DNA of 36,751 bases, from assembly GCF_000350145.1 (NCBI RefSeq), contig NZ_BAOL01000084.1:1-36751 (forward strand), written 5' to 3'. Shown here piece after piece: positions 25,339-33,830 of this stretch (within the stretch, counting starts at the first letter, position 1; every line of letters begins with the position of its first letter). The notes below the pieces were generated by a model. The model was not told the DNA's origin and searched no databases. It was given only the letters and a program-made list of their open reading frames with translations. The position numbers were made by a program, and so were the translations under genes. The stretch is from Ilumatobacter nonamiensis YM16-303 (lineage in GTDB: Bacteria > Actinomycetota > Acidimicrobiia > Acidimicrobiales > Ilumatobacteraceae).

Positions 25339-25596
25339 TCAGCGGCGGAGGCCCTGGTCCTTGACGATCTTGCGGTAGCGCTCGACGTCGATCGAGCGGA
25401 CGTAGTCGAGCATGCGACGGCGGCGGCCGACCAGCATCAGGAGGCCACGGCGGCTGTGGTGGTCCTTCTTGTGCATCTTGAGGTGCTCGGTCAGGTGCGT
25501 GATGCGCTCGGTGAGGAGTGCGATCTGAACCTCGGGCGACCCGGTGTCGGAGTCGTGAGTCTTGTGCTGATCGATGGTTGCGGCCTTGTTCGGCAT
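25339..25596 (-). CDS. rpsO: 30S ribosomal protein S15 (uS15)
   Basis: An 85-residue ribosomal protein that binds 16S rRNA early in assembly. The sequence has the family core [39 protein letters not shown] and [10 protein letters not shown], ending DQGLRR. It is close to the usual 88 residues. It lies just before pnp on the minus strand, the classical rpsO-pnp order. Its upstream neighbour is a divergently read ABC cassette instead of ribF. Purine-rich bases before the ATG (AGGAAC, GGCGAG) may serve as ribosome site. Confidence 0.97.
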   Translation of the reverse strand: MPNKAATIDQHKTHDSDTGSPEVQIALLTERITHLTEHLKMHKKDHHSRRGLLMLVGRRRRMLDYVRSIDVERYRKIVKDQGLRR

Positions 25597-25767
25597 CGTG
25601 GTGTCTCGCCTGTTCCTGGTTCGTGTGGATTCGGTCGCGGAACGGTCTTCTGCTCCGCATCACGCCTGCGCACCTGATCCCGGCGACCCGGAACCCAGCC
25701 CAAACGGACCAGGAGATGCTATCGGCCCCGAGCCGAAGTCGACACCGTCTCCGGATGGCACGAACGG

Positions 25768-25773
25768 TACGAT
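25768..25773 (+). promoter_or_regulatory. -10-like TACGAT of the NMT1-type ABC operon
   Basis: TACGAT is seven bases before GTG 25781. It decides that start, since the frame is open far upstream but without family character. Confidence 0.45.
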
Positions 25774-25780
25774 CCCGACG

Positions 25781-26548
25781 GTGTCGGCCGAGGTGGAACT
25801 GCGCGGCGTCTCGAAGACGTTCGGTTCGGTCGAGGCACTGGCTCCGACGGATCTGTCCGTCCCCGCGGGCGAGATCCTCACGGTGCTCGGGCCCTCGGGA
25901 TGTGGCAAGACCACGCTGCTCCGCCTGATCGCCGGGCTCGTCTCGGCGACGGCCGGCACGATCACCGTCGACGGTGTCGACCCGGCACGCGCCCGCGCCG
26001 AGAAGCGGATCGGGTTCGTGCCCCAGGCGCCCGCCCTGCTCCCCTGGCGCACCGTGCGCGCCAACGCCTCCCTCCTGCTCGACCTGAACCCGGGCCGCTC
26101 CCCCGCCACGCCGTCCCACTCGGTGGACGAACTGCTCGACTTCGTCGGTCTGGCGGACTTCGCCGACGCCCGCCCGCACGAGCTCTCCGGAGGAATGCAA
26201 CAGCGGGTGGGCCTGGTGCGCGCCTTCGCTCTCGACGCTCCCCTCCTGCTCATGGACGAACCGTTCGCCGCGCTCGACGAGATCACCCGCACCGAGATGC
26301 GCCACCTGCTCACCCGACTCCGCGAACCGCACGGAGCGACCGTCGTCTTCGTCACGCACTCGATCAGCGAAGCCACGTACCTCTCCGACCGAGTCGCCGT
26401 GTTGTCGCCGCGTCCGGGTCGTGTCGCCTCGATCGAGGAGGTGACCCTCGGCCGTCCGCGTCGACCCGAGCTGGAGGATTCCCCCGAGTTCTTCGAGGTG
26501 ACCACGCGCCTTCGCCGCGCGCTCGGGATCGGCGCGCACGCGGGATGA
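25781..26548 (+). CDS. ABC transporter ATP-binding protein (SsuB/TauB/ThiZ type)
   Basis: A 255-residue nucleotide-binding subunit. Walker A is GPSGCGKTT (37-45). The Q-loop is VPQAPALLPWRTV, which is the form seen in nitrate/sulfonate/taurine and thiamine-precursor importers. The signature is LSGGMQQR, Walker B is LLLMDEPF, the D-loop is AALDE and the switch is VTHSISEATYL. The GTG start follows TACGAT. Its stop overlaps the permease start (ATGA). The gene order ATPase, permease, binding protein on one strand identifies an importer, with an uncertain small organic substrate. Confidence 0.93.
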   Translation: MSAEVELRGVSKTFGSVEALAPTDLSVPAGEILTVLGPSGCGKTTLLRLIAGLVSATAGTITVDGVDPARARAEKRIGFVPQAPALLPWRTVRANASLLLDLNPGRSPATPSHSVDELLDFVGLADFADARPHELSGGMQQRVGLVRAFALDAPLLLMDEPFAALDEITRTEMRHLLTRLREPHGATVVFVTHSISEATYLSDRVAVLSPRPGRVASIEEVTLGRPRRPELEDSPEFFEVTTRLRRALGIGAHAG

Positions 26549-27312
26549 GAGTCGCCCGTTCGCTGATCGCACCGGTCACCGGCGTGATCGCGCTGCTCGT
26601 CGTGTGGGAGGCCGCCGTGCGGATCTTCGACATCCGCCGCTTCGTCCTCCTCGCACCCTCCGCGATCGTCACGGAGTTGTTCGACCAGCCCGGCGCCTAC
26701 TGGAGCAACACGTTGGTCACCGCCCGGCACATGCTGATCGGGCTGACCGTGTCGTTGATGATCGCACTGGTCGTGGGGTCGGCGATGGCGGCCTCGCGAT
26801 TCGTCGAAGAGGCCGCTCAACCGGTCCTCGTCGTGATCCTCGTGACGCCGTGGGTCGCCTACATGACCTCGATCGTGATCTGGCTCGATTTCGGCGAGCG
26901 CCCGATTCTGTTCCTCGTGGCGTTCACGACGTTCCCGGTGTTCGCGTTCGGAGTCGTCGGCGGGATGCGTTCGGCCGACCCGGCGGCACGCGAACTCCTT
27001 GCCAGCGTGGACGCCTCACGGTGGGAGGTCTTGTGGCGCCTCCGACTCCCCTCGGCGCTCCCGGCGCTGTTCACCACCGGGCGTTTCGCCATCGCGCTCG
27101 CCCTCGCCGCCGCGTATTTCGCCGAGGGATCGGCACTCGAGCCTCGTGGCCTGGGTGTGATCGGCCGCCGTGCGACGACCGATCAGACCGGCGGTGCCGA
27201 GGTGCTCTGGACGACGATCTTCTGCACCGCCGCGCTGGGAATCGTCGGTCTCGCAATCGTGTCGATCGGTGAGCGACTGCTCCTGCGGTGGCACGCGTCG
27301 CAACGGACCTGA
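26545..27312 (+). CDS. ABC transporter permease (SsuC/TauC/ThiX type)
   Basis: A 255-residue permease with about six hydrophobic segments. The family pattern is clear: ARHMLIGLTVSLMIALVVG, a TPWVAYMTSIVIWLDFGE segment, and the EAA-type coupling loop AARELLASVDASRWEVLWRL followed by LPSALPALFTTGR. This belongs to the BPD_transp_1 group used with NMT1-like binding proteins. It overlaps the ATPase gene by four bases. After its stop there are about 140 bases before the binding-protein gene, with a separate -10-like element. Confidence 0.92.
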   Translation: MRVARSLIAPVTGVIALLVVWEAAVRIFDIRRFVLLAPSAIVTELFDQPGAYWSNTLVTARHMLIGLTVSLMIALVVGSAMAASRFVEEAAQPVLVVILVTPWVAYMTSIVIWLDFGERPILFLVAFTTFPVFAFGVVGGMRSADPAARELLASVDASRWEVLWRLRLPSALPALFTTGRFAIALALAAAYFAEGSALEPRGLGVIGRRATTDQTGGAEVLWTTIFCTAALGIVGLAIVSIGERLLLRWHASQRT

Positions 27313-27403
27313 ACCCGCGGTCGGACGAGTTGTCAGTATGACGGACAGATCACGGTTCCGTGTCGGTGCCCGCGCGAGGACGGGTGGCGTCGCCCCGGTC
27401 CCC

Positions 27404-27409
27404 TAGTCT
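27404..27409 (+). promoter_or_regulatory. -10-like TAGTCT before the NMT1-like binding-protein gene
   Basis: TAGTCT lies about 45 to 60 bases before the likely ATG starts, so this message would have a leader. A second promoter for the binding protein would let it be made in excess over the permease. Confidence 0.3.
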
Positions 27410-27452
27410 CCACGGACCGAATGGGCGCTCACCCCGACTCGCGCCCCGTCAC

Positions 27453-28628
27453 ATGCCACGTTCACCCATGCGTTCCCGTCTTGCTCCCACCGCGCTCGTC
27501 GCGCTCATCGCGCTCGCCTCGTGCGGAGGCGACGACGACACACCATCCACGTCCGCCACCGCGCCGGGCACCGACGAGGCGACGACCGTCCTCGACGAGC
27601 CCGACATGGCGTTCGAGTCCGGCGACGAGTTCCCCGCCGAACGGTGCACGGCCAACGAGGAGGCAGGCACGATCACCTACCTCACCGGGTTCGACTTCGC
27701 GGCGGCCTCGTCGATCATCGAAGTCGTGACGGCCGACGCCGCCGGCTACTACGACGACCTCTGCCTCGACGTCGAGATCCGCCCGGGCTTCTCCGCGGCC
27801 AACTATCCGCAGGTCGCGTCCGACACGGCGCAGTTCGCGTCCGGTGGATCGTTCAGCGAGATCGTCGCCTTCGCCGCCGCGAACGACGCGAACTTCGTGG
27901 CCGTGACGGTCGACGGGCGCAGCGCGATCGACACCCTGATCGTCAAGCCCGGTACCGCCACCGAATTTCCCGAACTCGCCGGATCGACCATCGGCGTGAA
28001 GGGCAAGCTCCCGCCCGCGATCGACGTCATGTTGCGCAGCGACGACCTGATCGAGGGCGAGCAGTACGACACGGTGCTGCTCGACGGGTTCGACCCCCGC
28101 GCCCACATGGACATCCCGGCGATCGACGCACTGACCGGCTGGAAGAGCAACGAGGTCGGCACCCTGGAGCGAGCCGGCGTCGGGTTTCACCAGTTCGATC
28201 CCCTCGACTACGGCGTCCCCGGCTCGTTCGGGGTGATCTTCACGTCGGCCGAGTTCGTCGCCGCCCATCCGAGCGCGGCGCAGGACTTCGTGCGTGCAAC
28301 GCTGAAGGGGCTCGATGACGCGGTGAACGATCCGGAAGCAGCGGCGCTCGGTGCGGTCGACGTCCTCAACGCGAACGGCAACCCGAACTTCCTCGAGCCC
28401 GAGGGAGAGATCTTCCGGTGGGAGACCGAGGCGGAGCTGATCCTCGACGGAACGCCCGAGGGGATGGGCCTGGCGTGGCCCGACCTGGAAACTCTGCAGG
28501 CCGAGGTCGACGCGTACAGCGCGGTCGGACTGTTCGGCGACGAGGACGCTCCCGACGCCGGCCGGTACGTGTCGGAACTCGCCGCGGGCGTCTACGGCGA
28601 CGATGCCATCGTGGTCTGGCCGGGCTGA
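27453..28628 (+). CDS. ABC transporter substrate-binding lipoprotein (NMT1/THI5-like)
   Basis: A 391-residue exported protein. A basic n-region and hydrophobic core end in the lipobox LIALASC, with C24 the lipid site, then an acidic/Thr tether. The mature part follows the NMT1-like plan: ITYLTGFDFAAASSIIEVVT, AAGYYDDLCLDVEIRPGFSA, VASDTAQFASGGSFSEIVAF, ELAGSTIGVKGKLPPAIDVM and the C-terminal helix set. This family binds pyrimidine precursors of thiamine, riboflavin-like or sulfonate/taurine ligands; which one is not readable. A further ATG at 27468 fits the signal peptide equally well. It completes an ATPase-permease-binding protein cassette. Confidence 0.88.
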   Translation: MPRSPMRSRLAPTALVALIALASCGGDDDTPSTSATAPGTDEATTVLDEPDMAFESGDEFPAERCTANEEAGTITYLTGFDFAAASSIIEVVTADAAGYYDDLCLDVEIRPGFSAANYPQVASDTAQFASGGSFSEIVAFAAANDANFVAVTVDGRSAIDTLIVKPGTATEFPELAGSTIGVKGKLPPAIDVMLRSDDLIEGEQYDTVLLDGFDPRAHMDIPAIDALTGWKSNEVGTLERAGVGFHQFDPLDYGVPGSFGVIFTSAEFVAAHPSAAQDFVRATLKGLDDAVNDPEAAALGAVDVLNANGNPNFLEPEGEIFRWETEAELILDGTPEGMGLAWPDLETLQAEVDAYSAVGLFGDEDAPDAGRYVSELAAGVYGDDAIVVWPG

Positions 28629-28657
28629 GCACACCGGCCGGCGGCGAATGACCGACG

Positions 28658-29611
28658 TCAGTCGACGTCGTCGACGAGCAACGTGCGCGCACTCTCGATG
28701 TCGGTCCGCAGCTGCTCGATGAGAGCATCGATCCCGTCGAACTTGCGCTCGGAGCGCAGGAAGTCGACGAACCGCACGCGGGCGGTCTCGCCGTAGAGAT
28801 CGCCGTCGAAGTCGAGCAGATGGGCTTCGAGCAGTGATGTCTCGGCGTGTTCGTAGAACGTGGGACGACGCCCGAGGTTGATCGCGCACTCGCGCACCTC
28901 GCCGTTGGGGCGTTCGTACCAGCCGGCATAGACACCGTCGGCGGGCAGGCAGATCCGACTCGACACCTCGACGTTGGCGGTCGGGAATCCGAGCAATCGA
29001 CCTCGTTGGTCACCCTTCTGCACCTGACCGCGGACCTCGAACGGATGACCGAGCATCTCGTTGGCGAGCGCGACGTCTCCCCCGGCGAGAGCGCGCCGGA
29101 TGGCAGTGGAGCTGACCGGCTCGTCGATGCCGTCACGGCGCCCGACGAGGTGCAGCGGCTCGACGTCGAAGCCCTCCTCGAGCCCGATCTTGCGGAGCAG
29201 GTCGACGTTGCCCTCTCGGTCGCGTCCGAAGTGGAAATCGTCGCCGACCACGATCGCGCTGGTCGCGAGGCACTGGACGAGGACCCGGTGGACGAACGAT
29301 TCGGGCGACTCGGCCGCCTGCGCTTCGTCGAACGGGACGATCACGAGTGCGTCGAGACCGGTCGCCTCGAGCAGCTCCACCTTGCGGTCGGGTCCCGTCA
29401 GGAGTTTCGGTGCCGACTCGGGCCGGACGACGGTCGCCGGATGCTTGTCGAACGTGACCAGCGCTGAGCGACAGCCGCGCGCTGCGGCGAGCTGCTTCAC
29501 CTGGTCGATGACCGCCAGGTGTCCACGGTGGACGCCGTCGTACGCGCCGATCGTGACGACCGCTCGTTGGTCCGGAAACGCCCGTGTGGTCTGGTCGGTG
29601 ATGATCCGCAC
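28658..29611 (-). CDS. ribF: Bifunctional riboflavin kinase/FAD synthetase
   Basis: A 317-residue enzyme that makes FMN and then FAD. The FAD-synthetase part (about 1-180) has the nucleotidyl motif GAYDGVHRGH at 22-31 (usual form GxFDGVHxGH, so Phe is replaced by Tyr), VGDDFHFGRDREG and VSSTAIRRAL (166-175). The riboflavin-kinase barrel has GRLLGFPTAN (204-213), LPADGVYAGW, and the catalytic glutamate E262 in LEAHLLDF. The start is GTG at 29609-29611, seven bases after a TAAGCT that overlaps the truB stop codon. That leaves a choice between coupling to truB and its own leaderless message. It is convergent with the NMT1-like gene, 29 bases apart. Confidence 0.96.
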   Translation of the reverse strand: MRIITDQTTRAFPDQRAVVTIGAYDGVHRGHLAVIDQVKQLAAARGCRSALVTFDKHPATVVRPESAPKLLTGPDRKVELLEATGLDALVIVPFDEAQAAESPESFVHRVLVQCLATSAIVVGDDFHFGRDREGNVDLLRKIGLEEGFDVEPLHLVGRRDGIDEPVSSTAIRRALAGGDVALANEMLGHPFEVRGQVQKGDQRGRLLGFPTANVEVSSRICLPADGVYAGWYERPNGEVRECAINLGRRPTFYEHAETSLLEAHLLDFDGDLYGETARVRFVDFLRSERKFDGIDALIEQLRTDIESARTLLVDDVD

Positions 29612-29618
29612 GGGGGTC

Positions 29619-29624
29619 AGCTTA
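29619..29624 (-). promoter_or_regulatory. -10-like TAAGCT of ribF, overlapping the truB stop
   Basis: TAAGCT on the minus strand includes the truB TAA stop and lies seven bases before the ribF GTG. It may serve as a separate promoter for ribF. Confidence 0.35.
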
Positions 29625-30497
29625 CGTCTGTGGAACGACGACCATCGGCTTCGCGTCGTGTGCCCCGTGCGGTTCGTACACGGCGAGCAGCGACTCGTCG
29701 GGTCCGAACACTGCCCACGGCGGTGCACCGTCCCACGCCGGGAGCACCCGTCCGTTCATCACCAGCCCGCCGACCTGCTCCGTCACATCGACCCGATCGA
29801 GCGTCCGGACCGCTTCGGCGACCGGCAGCAGTTCGCACTCGTCCGGAGAGCCGGCCTCACCCAACGTGAAGCGTCCCACGGCGGTGCGGCGAAGGTTCCG
29901 CAGGTGCGCTCCTCCACCCAACAGGTGGCCGAGATCGGCGGCGAGGGTGCGGATGTACGTGCCCGAACTGCACTCGACCGCTGCGAGCAGGACGTTCGGC
30001 TCTTCGGTCGGCATCAACGTGAAGGAGTGGATCGTGACGGGCCGGGGCGGTCGCTCGACCTCGATTCCCTCCCGGGCGAGTTCGTGCAGCCGTTTGCCGT
30101 CGATCTTGATCGCCGACACCATCGGCGGGATCTGTTCGATGTCCCCGACCAGGTGCGCATCGACCATCGCCTGAGCGGCGGCCACCGGCACCTCATCCAT
30201 GTCGTGCGTCGCCGTGACCTCGCCGTCGGCATCGAGCGAGTCGGTCTCGACCCCGAAGACGATCTCGCCGACATAGGCCTTCGACGTCTTCTCGACGAAT
30301 CGCAACAGCTTGGTCGCCTTCCCGACCGCGACCACGAGCACCCCGGTCGCACTCGGATCGAGCGTGCCGCCGTGACCGACCTGTCGCTCGTCGAACCGCT
30401 TGCGCAGCATCGCCACGACGTCGTGGCTCGTCACTCCGGCCGGTTTGTCGACCACGGCGATGCCGTGAGTCGTGGCCGGCCGCTTGCGGCGTCCCAT
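29622..30497 (-). CDS. truB: tRNA pseudouridine(55) synthase
   Basis: A 291-residue enzyme that makes the conserved pseudouridine in the T loop of tRNAs. The N-terminal GIAVVDKPAGVTSHDVV and the catalytic aspartate D47 in GHGGTLDPSATGVL match the family and the E. coli D48. Other sites are SKAYVGEIVFGVETDSLDADG (read in part), IKIDGKRLHELAREG and VECSSGTYIRTLAADLG. A C-terminal PUA-like region closes the protein. It starts ten bases after the rbfA stop, on the same message, and ends 10 bases before ribF. Confidence 0.96.
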   Translation of the reverse strand: MGRRKRPATTHGIAVVDKPAGVTSHDVVAMLRKRFDERQVGHGGTLDPSATGVLVVAVGKATKLLRFVEKTSKAYVGEIVFGVETDSLDADGEVTATHDMDEVPVAAAQAMVDAHLVGDIEQIPPMVSAIKIDGKRLHELAREGIEVERPPRPVTIHSFTLMPTEEPNVLLAAVECSSGTYIRTLAADLGHLLGGGAHLRNLRRTAVGRFTLGEAGSPDECELLPVAEAVRTLDRVDVTEQVGGLVMNGRVLPAWDGAPPWAVFGPDESLLAVYEPHGAHDAKPMVVVPQT

Positions 30498-30507
30498 CGC
30501 GGGCGAT

Positions 30508-30891
30508 CTACGCGCGACGTTCGCGGTCGGCGCGCAGGATCTCGTCGATCCGCTCCGACGAGCGAATCGCCATGTCGGGCTTGAACTCGAGAATCGGCGT
30601 CTTCTTCGCCTTGATCTGTCGGGCGATCGACGACTGCAGCCGGATCCGATATTCGCCGAGTGCTTCGATGATCTCCTCGTCGCCGTCTTCGCCGGCGAGC
30701 GAATCGAAGAAGACGATCGCCCGGTTCAGTTCCGGGTCGACGTCGATGCCCGTGACGGTCACGAACGCGAGCCGTTCGTCGTCGAAACGGACCAGGTCCT
30801 CGGCGATGATCTCGCGCAGCGTCTCACCCACCCGCGCCGAGCGCGGGTACTTGGGACCACCACTGTTGCGACCGGAGTTGCGTCGTGCCAT
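30508..30891 (-). CDS. rbfA: 30S ribosome-binding factor RbfA
   Basis: A 127-residue cold-shock and ribosome-maturation factor that binds 30S near helix 44/45. The KH-like fold is recognisable by RVGETLREIIAEDLVRF, LAFVTVTGIDVDPELNRAIVFFD and the closing RIDEILRAD. An N-terminal basic stretch (ARRNSGRNSGGPKYPRSAR) is typical of actinobacterial copies. The ATG is six bases after TAGCGT, in the 25-base gap after the oligopeptide operon. infB and nusA, the usual upstream neighbours, are absent here. Confidence 0.95.
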   Translation of the reverse strand: MARRNSGRNSGGPKYPRSARVGETLREIIAEDLVRFDDERLAFVTVTGIDVDPELNRAIVFFDSLAGEDGDEEIIEALGEYRIRLQSSIARQIKAKKTPILEFKPDMAIRSSERIDEILRADRERRA

Positions 30892-30897
30892 ACGTCG

Positions 30898-30903
30898 ACG
30901 CTA
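30898..30903 (-). promoter_or_regulatory. -10-like TAGCGT of rbfA-truB
   Basis: TAGCGT on the minus strand is six bases before the rbfA ATG. The same hexamer with the same spacing precedes rimO. Confidence 0.45.
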
Positions 30904-30916
30904 TCGGCCGAGCAAA

Positions 30917-31894
30917 TCAGGAGGTGACGGGATGGTGGCAAGCGACGAAGTGACCGAGCGCCACCTCGCGCAGCTGTGGCTCGTCGGTCCGACACTCGTC
31001 GGTCGCCGCGGGACAACGGGTGTTGAACCGGCATCCACTCGGCGGGTCGATCGCGGACGGCAATTCCCCTTCCAGTACCTGCTCGTCGACGTTCACGTCG
31101 GCACCGGGGATCGCCGCCATCAGCGCGCGGGTGTAATGGTGCGTCGGGCGGTCGAAGAGGTCGTCGGCGCCTGCCACTTCGCAGGTCTTGCCCATGTACA
31201 TGACCATCACGCGGTCCGAGATGTTCTTCACGACCGACAGATCGTGGCTGATGAACATCAGGCTGACGCCGTACCGCGCCTTCATGTCCTCGAGCAGGTT
31301 GAGGATCTGCGCCTGCACGGAGACGTCGAGCGCCGAGACCGGCTCGTCGCAGATGATCACCTTCGGGTCGAGGACCAGTGCGCGGGCGATCGAGATGCGC
31401 TGGCACTGGCCACCGGAGAACTGGTGCGGTTTACGCTCGCCGTACCGCGGATCGATGCCGACCGATTCCATCAGCAGGTCGATCGTGTCGAGCGACCAAC
31501 TGTCGTTCTCGCCCCACACCTTGAGCCCTTCGCCGATGATCTCGCGGACGGTCCGACGCGGGTTCAGCGAACTGATCGGGTCCTGGAAGATCATCTGCAG
31601 CTGTGGTCGCACCTTGCGCAGGCGATCACCCGACAACGTCGTGATGTCATCTCCGTGGAAGTGGACCGAACCCGAGGTCGGTTTCGGGAGCTGGATCGTG
31701 GCACGCGCGGTGGTGGACTTGCCGCACCCCGACTCCCCCACGATCCCGAGCGTCTCCCCCTCGACGAGGTCGAAGCTGATTCCCGACACGGCGTGCACGG
31801 TGCCGCCCGAGATCGGGAACTCGACGACCATGTTCTCGACGCGCACCAACACGTCATCGCTCTCACGCAGGTGCGCGGTTCCGGTACCGGCCAT
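30917..31894 (-). CDS. Oligopeptide/dipeptide ABC transporter ATP-binding protein (OppF/DppF type)
   Basis: A 325-residue nucleotide-binding subunit. Walker A is GESGCGKST (53-61), the Q-loop is IFQDPISSLNPRRTV, the signature is FSGGQCQR (159-166), Walker B is VIICDEPVSALD and the switch is ISHDLSVV. The C-terminal oligo_HPY region has four cysteines in the spacing Cx5Cx6C plus a distal C (CRFNTRC, DEC, ACHHP). Homologous regions hold a [4Fe-4S] cluster in some members of the family. It shares one base with the oppD stop codon. It is the last gene of the operon, 25 bases before rbfA. Confidence 0.94.
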   Translation of the reverse strand: MAGTGTAHLRESDDVLVRVENMVVEFPISGGTVHAVSGISFDLVEGETLGIVGESGCGKSTTARATIQLPKPTSGSVHFHGDDITTLSGDRLRKVRPQLQMIFQDPISSLNPRRTVREIIGEGLKVWGENDSWSLDTIDLLMESVGIDPRYGERKPHQFSGGQCQRISIARALVLDPKVIICDEPVSALDVSVQAQILNLLEDMKARYGVSLMFISHDLSVVKNISDRVMVMYMGKTCEVAGADDLFDRPTHHYTRALMAAIPGADVNVDEQVLEGELPSAIDPPSGCRFNTRCPAATDECRTDEPQLREVALGHFVACHHPVTS

Positions 31895-32958
31895 CAGACA
31901 AGTTCTCCCACTTCGTTCATCGGAAGACCGGTCGCGGTCTCACCGTCCTGCAGGTTGGCAGCCAGTGCCGCCTCGCCCTCGGGCGTCCCGACCGGATGGA
32001 AGCACGCCCACCGGTGTCCCTCGGGCCCGTCCGGGCCGTCGAGCGGTGGCGCTTCCTCCAGGCAGTCGTAGCGCGCATGCCGACAGCGGGCGGCGAAGGC
32101 GCACCCCTTGGGTGGGTCGAGCAGGTTCGGCGGACGGCCCGGAATCGGCTTGAGCCGACTGTGGCTCGGCATCGCCGGATTCGGGATCGAGTCGAGCAGC
32201 GCCTGCGTGTAGGGGTGGCGCATGTCGGAGAACAGCGCTTCGGTCGCCCCGACCTCCATCATCCGCCCGGCGTACATCACCCCGATCCGGTCGGCCCGGC
32301 CACGTGCGACGCCGAGGTCGTGCGTGATCAGGATCATCGACATCTTCCGATCGACACGGAGTTCGTCGAGCAGGTCCAGGATCGATTTCTGCACGGTCAC
32401 GTCGAGTGCCGTGGTCGGCTCGTCGGCGATCAGCAGACGCGGCTCACAGGCGAGCGCCATGGCGATGACGACGCGCTGGCGCATGCCACCGGAGAGCTCG
32501 TGCGGATACTGACGCAGCCGCTTCTCGGGCGACGGGATGTGCACCTGCTTGAGGAGCCAGATCGCGCGGTCTTTGGCCTCCGACTTGCTCATGTCGAGGT
32601 GGTAGCGCATCGCCTCGGTGAGTTGTGCGTCGATCCGCTTCACCGGGTTCAACGACGTCATCGGGTCCTGGAAGACCATCGCCACTTCCACGCCGAAGAA
32701 GTGTTTCCGTTCGGACCGGGTGAGTTCGTCGATGTTGCGTCCACCGACCTCGATCGAGCCGGAGCGGCTCCCGTTCCCGGCCAGGAGGTCGATCAGGGTG
32801 CGGGCGAACACCGACTTGCCGGAGCCGGACTCACCGACGATGGCGAAGGTCTCGCCTTCGGAGAGCTCGAGCGACACGCCGTCGACCGCGCGCAGGTTGC
32901 CGGACGGCGTCGAGAAGTCGACGACGAGGTCGTTGACACGGAGCATGGTCTCGGTCAC
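31894..32958 (-). CDS. Oligopeptide/dipeptide ABC transporter ATP-binding protein (OppD/DppD type)
   Basis: A 354-residue nucleotide-binding subunit that pairs with the OppF-like one. Walker A is GESGSGKSV (42-50), the Q-loop is VFQDPMTSLNP, the signature is LSGGMRQR, Walker B is LLIADEPTTALD and the switch is ITHDLGVARG. The C-terminal oligo_HPY region again has four cysteines (CAFAARC, YDC, ACFHP). The start is GTG at 32956-32958, overlapping the permease stop (GTGA), with GGAGG seven bases upstream. About 40 residues after the last cysteine form an extra tail. Confidence 0.94.
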   Translation of the reverse strand: MTETMLRVNDLVVDFSTPSGNLRAVDGVSLELSEGETFAIVGESGSGKSVFARTLIDLLAGNGSRSGSIEVGGRNIDELTRSERKHFFGVEVAMVFQDPMTSLNPVKRIDAQLTEAMRYHLDMSKSEAKDRAIWLLKQVHIPSPEKRLRQYPHELSGGMRQRVVIAMALACEPRLLIADEPTTALDVTVQKSILDLLDELRVDRKMSMILITHDLGVARGRADRIGVMYAGRMMEVGATEALFSDMRHPYTQALLDSIPNPAMPSHSRLKPIPGRPPNLLDPPKGCAFAARCRHARYDCLEEAPPLDGPDGPEGHRWACFHPVGTPEGEAALAANLQDGETATGLPMNEVGELV

Positions 32959-33830
32959 AGGCTTGCCTCCTTGATGTCGTACCGCTTCAGCAGACGGTCG
33001 CCGACGAAGTTCAGACTCAGAACGGTGAGGAACAACACGATCGCCGGGGCGAAGACGACGTGCGGCGCGTCGTTGAACTTCGGCCGCCCTCCCGCGATGA
33101 TCGAACCCCAGGTGATCGAGGGTGATTCGACACTGAGGCCGAGGAACGAGAGCGAACTCTCGGCGACCAGGACGATGCCGGTGGTGAGGAACGCGAACGA
33201 GATCATCGTCGGCATCACGTTCGGCAGGACCTCCTGGAACAGGATCTTGGTCCGTTTCACACCGAGTACCTCGGCGGCCTTCACGAAGTCGCGATCGGCC
33301 ACCTGGAGCGTGCTGCCTCGCACGATGCGCGCGAGCGCAGGGATCGCGAGGAGGCTGACCGCGAAGATCACGTTGGCGAGGCTGCGCCCGCGGACGGTGA
33401 CGATGAAGATCACCAGTAGCAGCGCCGGGATCGACAGGGTGGTGTTGATGATCAGCCGCATCGCCGAGTCGAACCATCCCTTGAAGTAGCCGCCGACCAG
33501 CCCCATCGCACCGCCGACGAAGATGCCGATGAAGGTCACGGTGGTGGCCACGAAGATCGAGATCCGGCCGCCGATGACCACCTGGTCGAAGATCGACTGA
33601 CCGAACGAATCGTTGCCGAAGATGTTCGGCCACCCCGGAGGCGCGTTGACCATCGAGGCGTCGCGAACGTCGGGGTCACCCACCAACGGATTGAGTTCGC
33701 CGAGGACGACGAAGACGACGACGATGACGAGCCACGCGGCCGACATCCGGAAGACCCAGTCCGTCGCCTTGGTGTCGGCGAAGTCGGTTTTGCCACTGGT
33801 TTCGGCGAGATCGACTGCGATGTTGGTCAT
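32955..33830 (-). CDS. Oligopeptide/dipeptide ABC transporter permease (OppC/DppC type)
   Basis: A 291-residue permease with six hydrophobic segments. The N-terminus has a cytoplasmic lead and a first helix (AAWLVIVVVFVVLGEL). The periplasmic stretch WPNIFGNDSFGQSIFDQVVIGGRISI is the typical OppC N-signature. The EAA coupling loop is DFVKAAEVLGVKRTKI followed by FQEVLPNVMPTM, and then the ending SSLSFLGL. It overlaps both neighbours by four bases. Confidence 0.94.
   Translation of the reverse strand: MTNIAVDLAETSGKTDFADTKATDWVFRMSAAWLVIVVVFVVLGELNPLVGDPDVRDASMVNAPPGWPNIFGNDSFGQSIFDQVVIGGRISIFVATTVTFIGIFVGGAMGLVGGYFKGWFDSAMRLIINTTLSIPALLLVIFIVTVRGRSLANVIFAVSLLAIPALARIVRGSTLQVADRDFVKAAEVLGVKRTKILFQEVLPNVMPTMISFAFLTTGIVLVAESSLSFLGLSVESPSITWGSIIAGGRPKFNDAPHVVFAPAIVLFLTVLSLNFVGDRLLKRYDIKEASL
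32966..32970 (-). promoter_or_regulatory. Shine-Dalgarno GGAGG of the oppD-like gene
   Basis: GGAGG on the minus strand lies seven bases before the GTG at 32958 and decides that start. Confidence 0.6.

Noticed and set aside
27313-27452. A TPP or FMN riboswitch before the NMT1-like gene
   Set aside because: The gap is only 140 bases and lacks the conserved cores of either class.
30917-31894. FSGGQCQR in the OppF-like ATPase as a damaged signature motif
   Set aside because: The Cys at the third-last place is an accepted variation in related peptide-transporter ATPases; the SGGQ core is intact.
31894-33633. A 579-residue OppD with an N-terminal extension
   Set aside because: The extension is the OppC gene read out of frame. 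A Shine-Dalgarno and GTG at 32958 mark the start.
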